NCBI GenBank assembly: GCA_036435485.1 | Contig: CM071600.1 | Coordinates: 53,131,546 to 53,195,545 of the forward strand | DNA: 64,000 nt | From: Saposhnikovia divaricata | Lineage: Eukaryota > Streptophyta > Magnoliopsida > Apiales > Apiaceae | Reading direction: 5' to 3' | In this document: positions 62,237-64,000 of the stretch, one piece after another | Numbering within the stretch: position 1 is the first letter of the stretch | How the letters are laid out: every line of letters begins with the position of its first letter | Made by a program: the position numbers and the translations under genes | Notes under the pieces: model-generated | The model's input: only the letters and a program-made list of their open reading frames with translations | Told to the model about the DNA's origin: nothing | Databases searched by the model: none

Positions 62237-64000
62237 GTATTGTCAGTTGGAACTGTCGAGGGGTTGGCCTACCCTCGAATATTCGGTTCCTAAAAGAAGT
62301 GGTACGTCAGGAAAGGCCATCGTTTATTTTCTTGTGTGAGACTATGGACAACAGAGGAAGAATGGAGAGTGTAAGAAGAAGTTTGAGTTTTGATGGTTTG
62401 CTGGTCGTAGATCCACAGGGTCGTAGTGGAGGTCTTGCGTTCTTATGGAAAGATAAGGAACAGGTTCAGCTTCGAAGCTCTTCTCGAAATCATATTGATG
62501 TGGAGATTAGTCTTGATGGGCAGAACAAGTGGAGATTGACGGGTATTTATGGTGAACCCGATCGAGCTCAGAGAAGGAAAACGTGGGATTTACTAAGAAA
62601 TCTAGCACGTGATTCTAATCTCCCGTGGTGTGTCATCGGGGACATGAATAATGTAGTATCACAGCAAGATAAGAAGGGAGGGGCTCTGTATCCTAGCTGG
62701 CTTGTGAAAGGTTTTAATGAGGTCTTGGTTGATACAGGTTTAATTGACATGGATTTAATCGGGCATCAGTATACGTGGGAGAGGGGTAGAGGAACGGAAG
62801 ATTGGATGGAAGTCAGGCTTGATAGGGCTTTAACAACGATGCAATGGCTCAATCTGTTTCCTCTTGCGAAACTGTACAACTTGGAACTATCTTCGTCAGA
62901 TCACAGTCCTATCTTGTTAGTTCCTGAGGTCTGTGAACGGAGTGTGGGGAGGCGCAGAGTCCGTTTTGAAAATGCATGGCTTACTGAGCCCATGTGTGGT
63001 CAGCTTGTGTTGGAATGTTGGGAAGGAGATGAGGTAGATATTCAGGAAAAAGTGAGGTTATGTAGTGACAAGTTGGATCAATGGGGTAAGGAGGTTACGG
63101 GGAAGTTCAGTGCTCGTTTAAAAGAGTGTAAACTGGAACTTAAAAAGTTGAGAAGAAAAAGAGATGTGGAATCGCTGGCAAAATATAAGGAGACGAAGAG
63201 GAAGCTGTTTCTTATATTAGAGCAAAAAGAAATCTTTTGGCGTCAACGCTCGAAACAACTTTGGTTACACTCGGGAGATAAGAATAGCAAGTACTTCCAC
63301 ATGTCTGCGAGTGCTAGACGAAGAAGAAATCAGATCCAGAAATTGAAAAGTGAGGATGGGGAATGGCTTGAATGGGATAAGGGTTTGGCTGAACATATAA
63401 CTGAACACTTTAATTATTTGTTCACAGCCACTCGTACGAACTGGAGTGAAGTGACGGAATGTGTTGATGGCATGATTACAGCAGACCAAAATGCAGACCT
63501 ATTATTGCCAGTTTCAGAAGAGGAGGTAAAGAATGCTTTATTTCAAATGAATCCAGACAAATCGCCTGGCCCAGACGGTATGACACCTGCATTCTACCAA
63601 AAACACTGGCAAATAGTGCGTAAGGATGTGGTTCAAATGGTAAGAAAGTTTTTTCAGGATGGAATACTACCAGATGGTCTCAATGAAACGAATATTGTGC
63701 TCATCCCAAAGAAGAAATGTCCTATAAGGGTGGGGGATCTTCGTCCTATATCTTTGTGTAATGTTTTAGTTAAAATTATTACGAAGGTTTTAGCAAATAG
63801 AATGAAAAATCTGCTTGATGGGGTGGTGTCTGAAGGGCAGAGTGCTTTTATCCCGGGTCGACTCATTACGGACAATATTATGGTGGCATATGAGATGACT
63901 CATTATCTGAAACGCAAGAGGAGAGGAAAGGAAGGTTGTATGGCCCTTAAAATCGATATGAGCAAAGCATATGATAGAATTGAATGGGACTTTTTAAGAG
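62233..64000 (+). CDS. L1 LINE ORF2: endonuclease and RT, cut by window end
   Basis: Starts at the ATG 62233-62235, inside the ORF1 stop, and is open for 589 codons to the window edge. N-terminal APE-type endonuclease: SIVSWNCRGVGLP, FLCETMDNRG, GIYGEPDRAQR, WCVIGDMNNV, TWERGRGTEDWMEVRLDRAL, SSDHSPILL, with the Asn, Glu, Asp and His catalytic residues. Linker SKQLWLHSGDKNSKYFH. RT begins PDKSPGPDGMTPAFYQKHW, IVLIPKKKCPIRVGDLRPIS, SAFIPGRLITDNIMVAYEM, and reaches the first catalytic Asp in LKIDMSKAYDRIEWDF. YXDD, zinc-binding and RNase H domains should follow beyond the window. No disruption so far, so this may be an active full-length element. Confidence 0.95.
   Translation, partial: MSIVSWNCRGVGLPSNIRFLKEVVRQERPSFIFLCETMDNRGRMESVRRSLSFDGLLVVDPQGRSGGLAFLWKDKEQVQLRSSSRNHIDVEISLDGQNKWRLTGIYGEPDRAQRRKTWDLLRNLARDSNLPWCVIGDMNNVVSQQDKKGGALYPSWLVKGFNEVLVDTGLIDMDLIGHQYTWERGRGTEDWMEVRLDRALTTMQWLNLFPLAKLYNLELSSSDHSPILLVPEVCERSVGRRRVRFENAWLTEPMCGQLVLECWEGDEVDIQEKVRLCSDKLDQWGKEVTGKFSARLKECKLELKKLRRKRDVESLAKYKETKRKLFLILEQKEIFWRQRSKQLWLHSGDKNSKYFHMSASARRRRNQIQKLKSEDGEWLEWDKGLAEHITEHFNYLFTATRTNWSEVTECVDGMITADQNADLLLPVSEEEVKNALFQMNPDKSPGPDGMTPAFYQKHWQIVRKDVVQMVRKFFQDGILPDGLNETNIVLIPKKKCPIRVGDLRPISLCNVLVKIITKVLANRMKNLLDGVVSEGQSAFIPGRLITDNIMVAYEMTHYLKRKRRGKEGCMALKIDMSKAYDRIEWDFLR

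Overview
This is nuclear DNA of a flowering plant, most likely a eudicot. Evidence: plant-type LTR retrotransposons (SIRE-type Copia, Athila-type Gypsy, a giant-LTR derivative), a plant L1 LINE whose ORF1 has a DUF4283-like domain and a CCHC knuckle, hAT non-autonomous elements with 8-bp target duplications and a Stowaway-like MITE. I cannot name the species. There are no rRNA genes, CRISPR arrays or bacterial features. Almost all of the window is transposable element; the only possible host-gene material is a broken fragment at 12.67-13.08 kb.

Layout. 1-9907: a minus-strand LTR element with 4.6-kb LTRs and only 1.1 kb of internal DNA (a large retrotransposon derivative, LARD), inserted in the gag gene of Copia-1, whose gag start, PBS and 5' LTR occupy 9908 to about 12.6 kb. 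12.6-14.59 kb: unique AT-rich DNA with a gene remnant and a tRNA-like (SINE) head. 14595-48506: a Stowaway-like MITE split by a 33.7-kb SIRE composite. The SIRE (772-bp LTRs, perfect AAACA target duplication) is on the minus strand and holds an intact Athila element (19053-31778) in its env-like ORF and a decayed Copia (Copia-2, 33992-42679) in its reverse transcriptase. Between RNase H and the env-like ORF it carries a small gene-like unit on the opposite strand. 48518-55854: a 189-bp solo LTR (ATAGT duplication) split by Copia-4 (CTTTT duplication), whose 3' LTR was in turn hit by two hAT elements and whose 5' end is an inverted U5 copy. 55.86-61 kb: a LINE 3' fragment, AT-rich DNA, a third hAT element. 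61.0-64.0 kb: a plus-strand L1 LINE with intact ORF1 and an ORF2 that runs off the window, joined by an ATGA overlap.

Relative ages by eye agree with the nesting: about 17 differences between SIRE LTRs (772 bp), about 25 between Copia-2 LTRs (1.55 kb), 4 between Athila LTRs (2230 bp), and one substitution plus two length changes over the 4.15 kb of LARD LTR that can be compared. Only Athila gag-pol, LINE ORF1/ORF2 and the small antisense SIRE ORF are still open.
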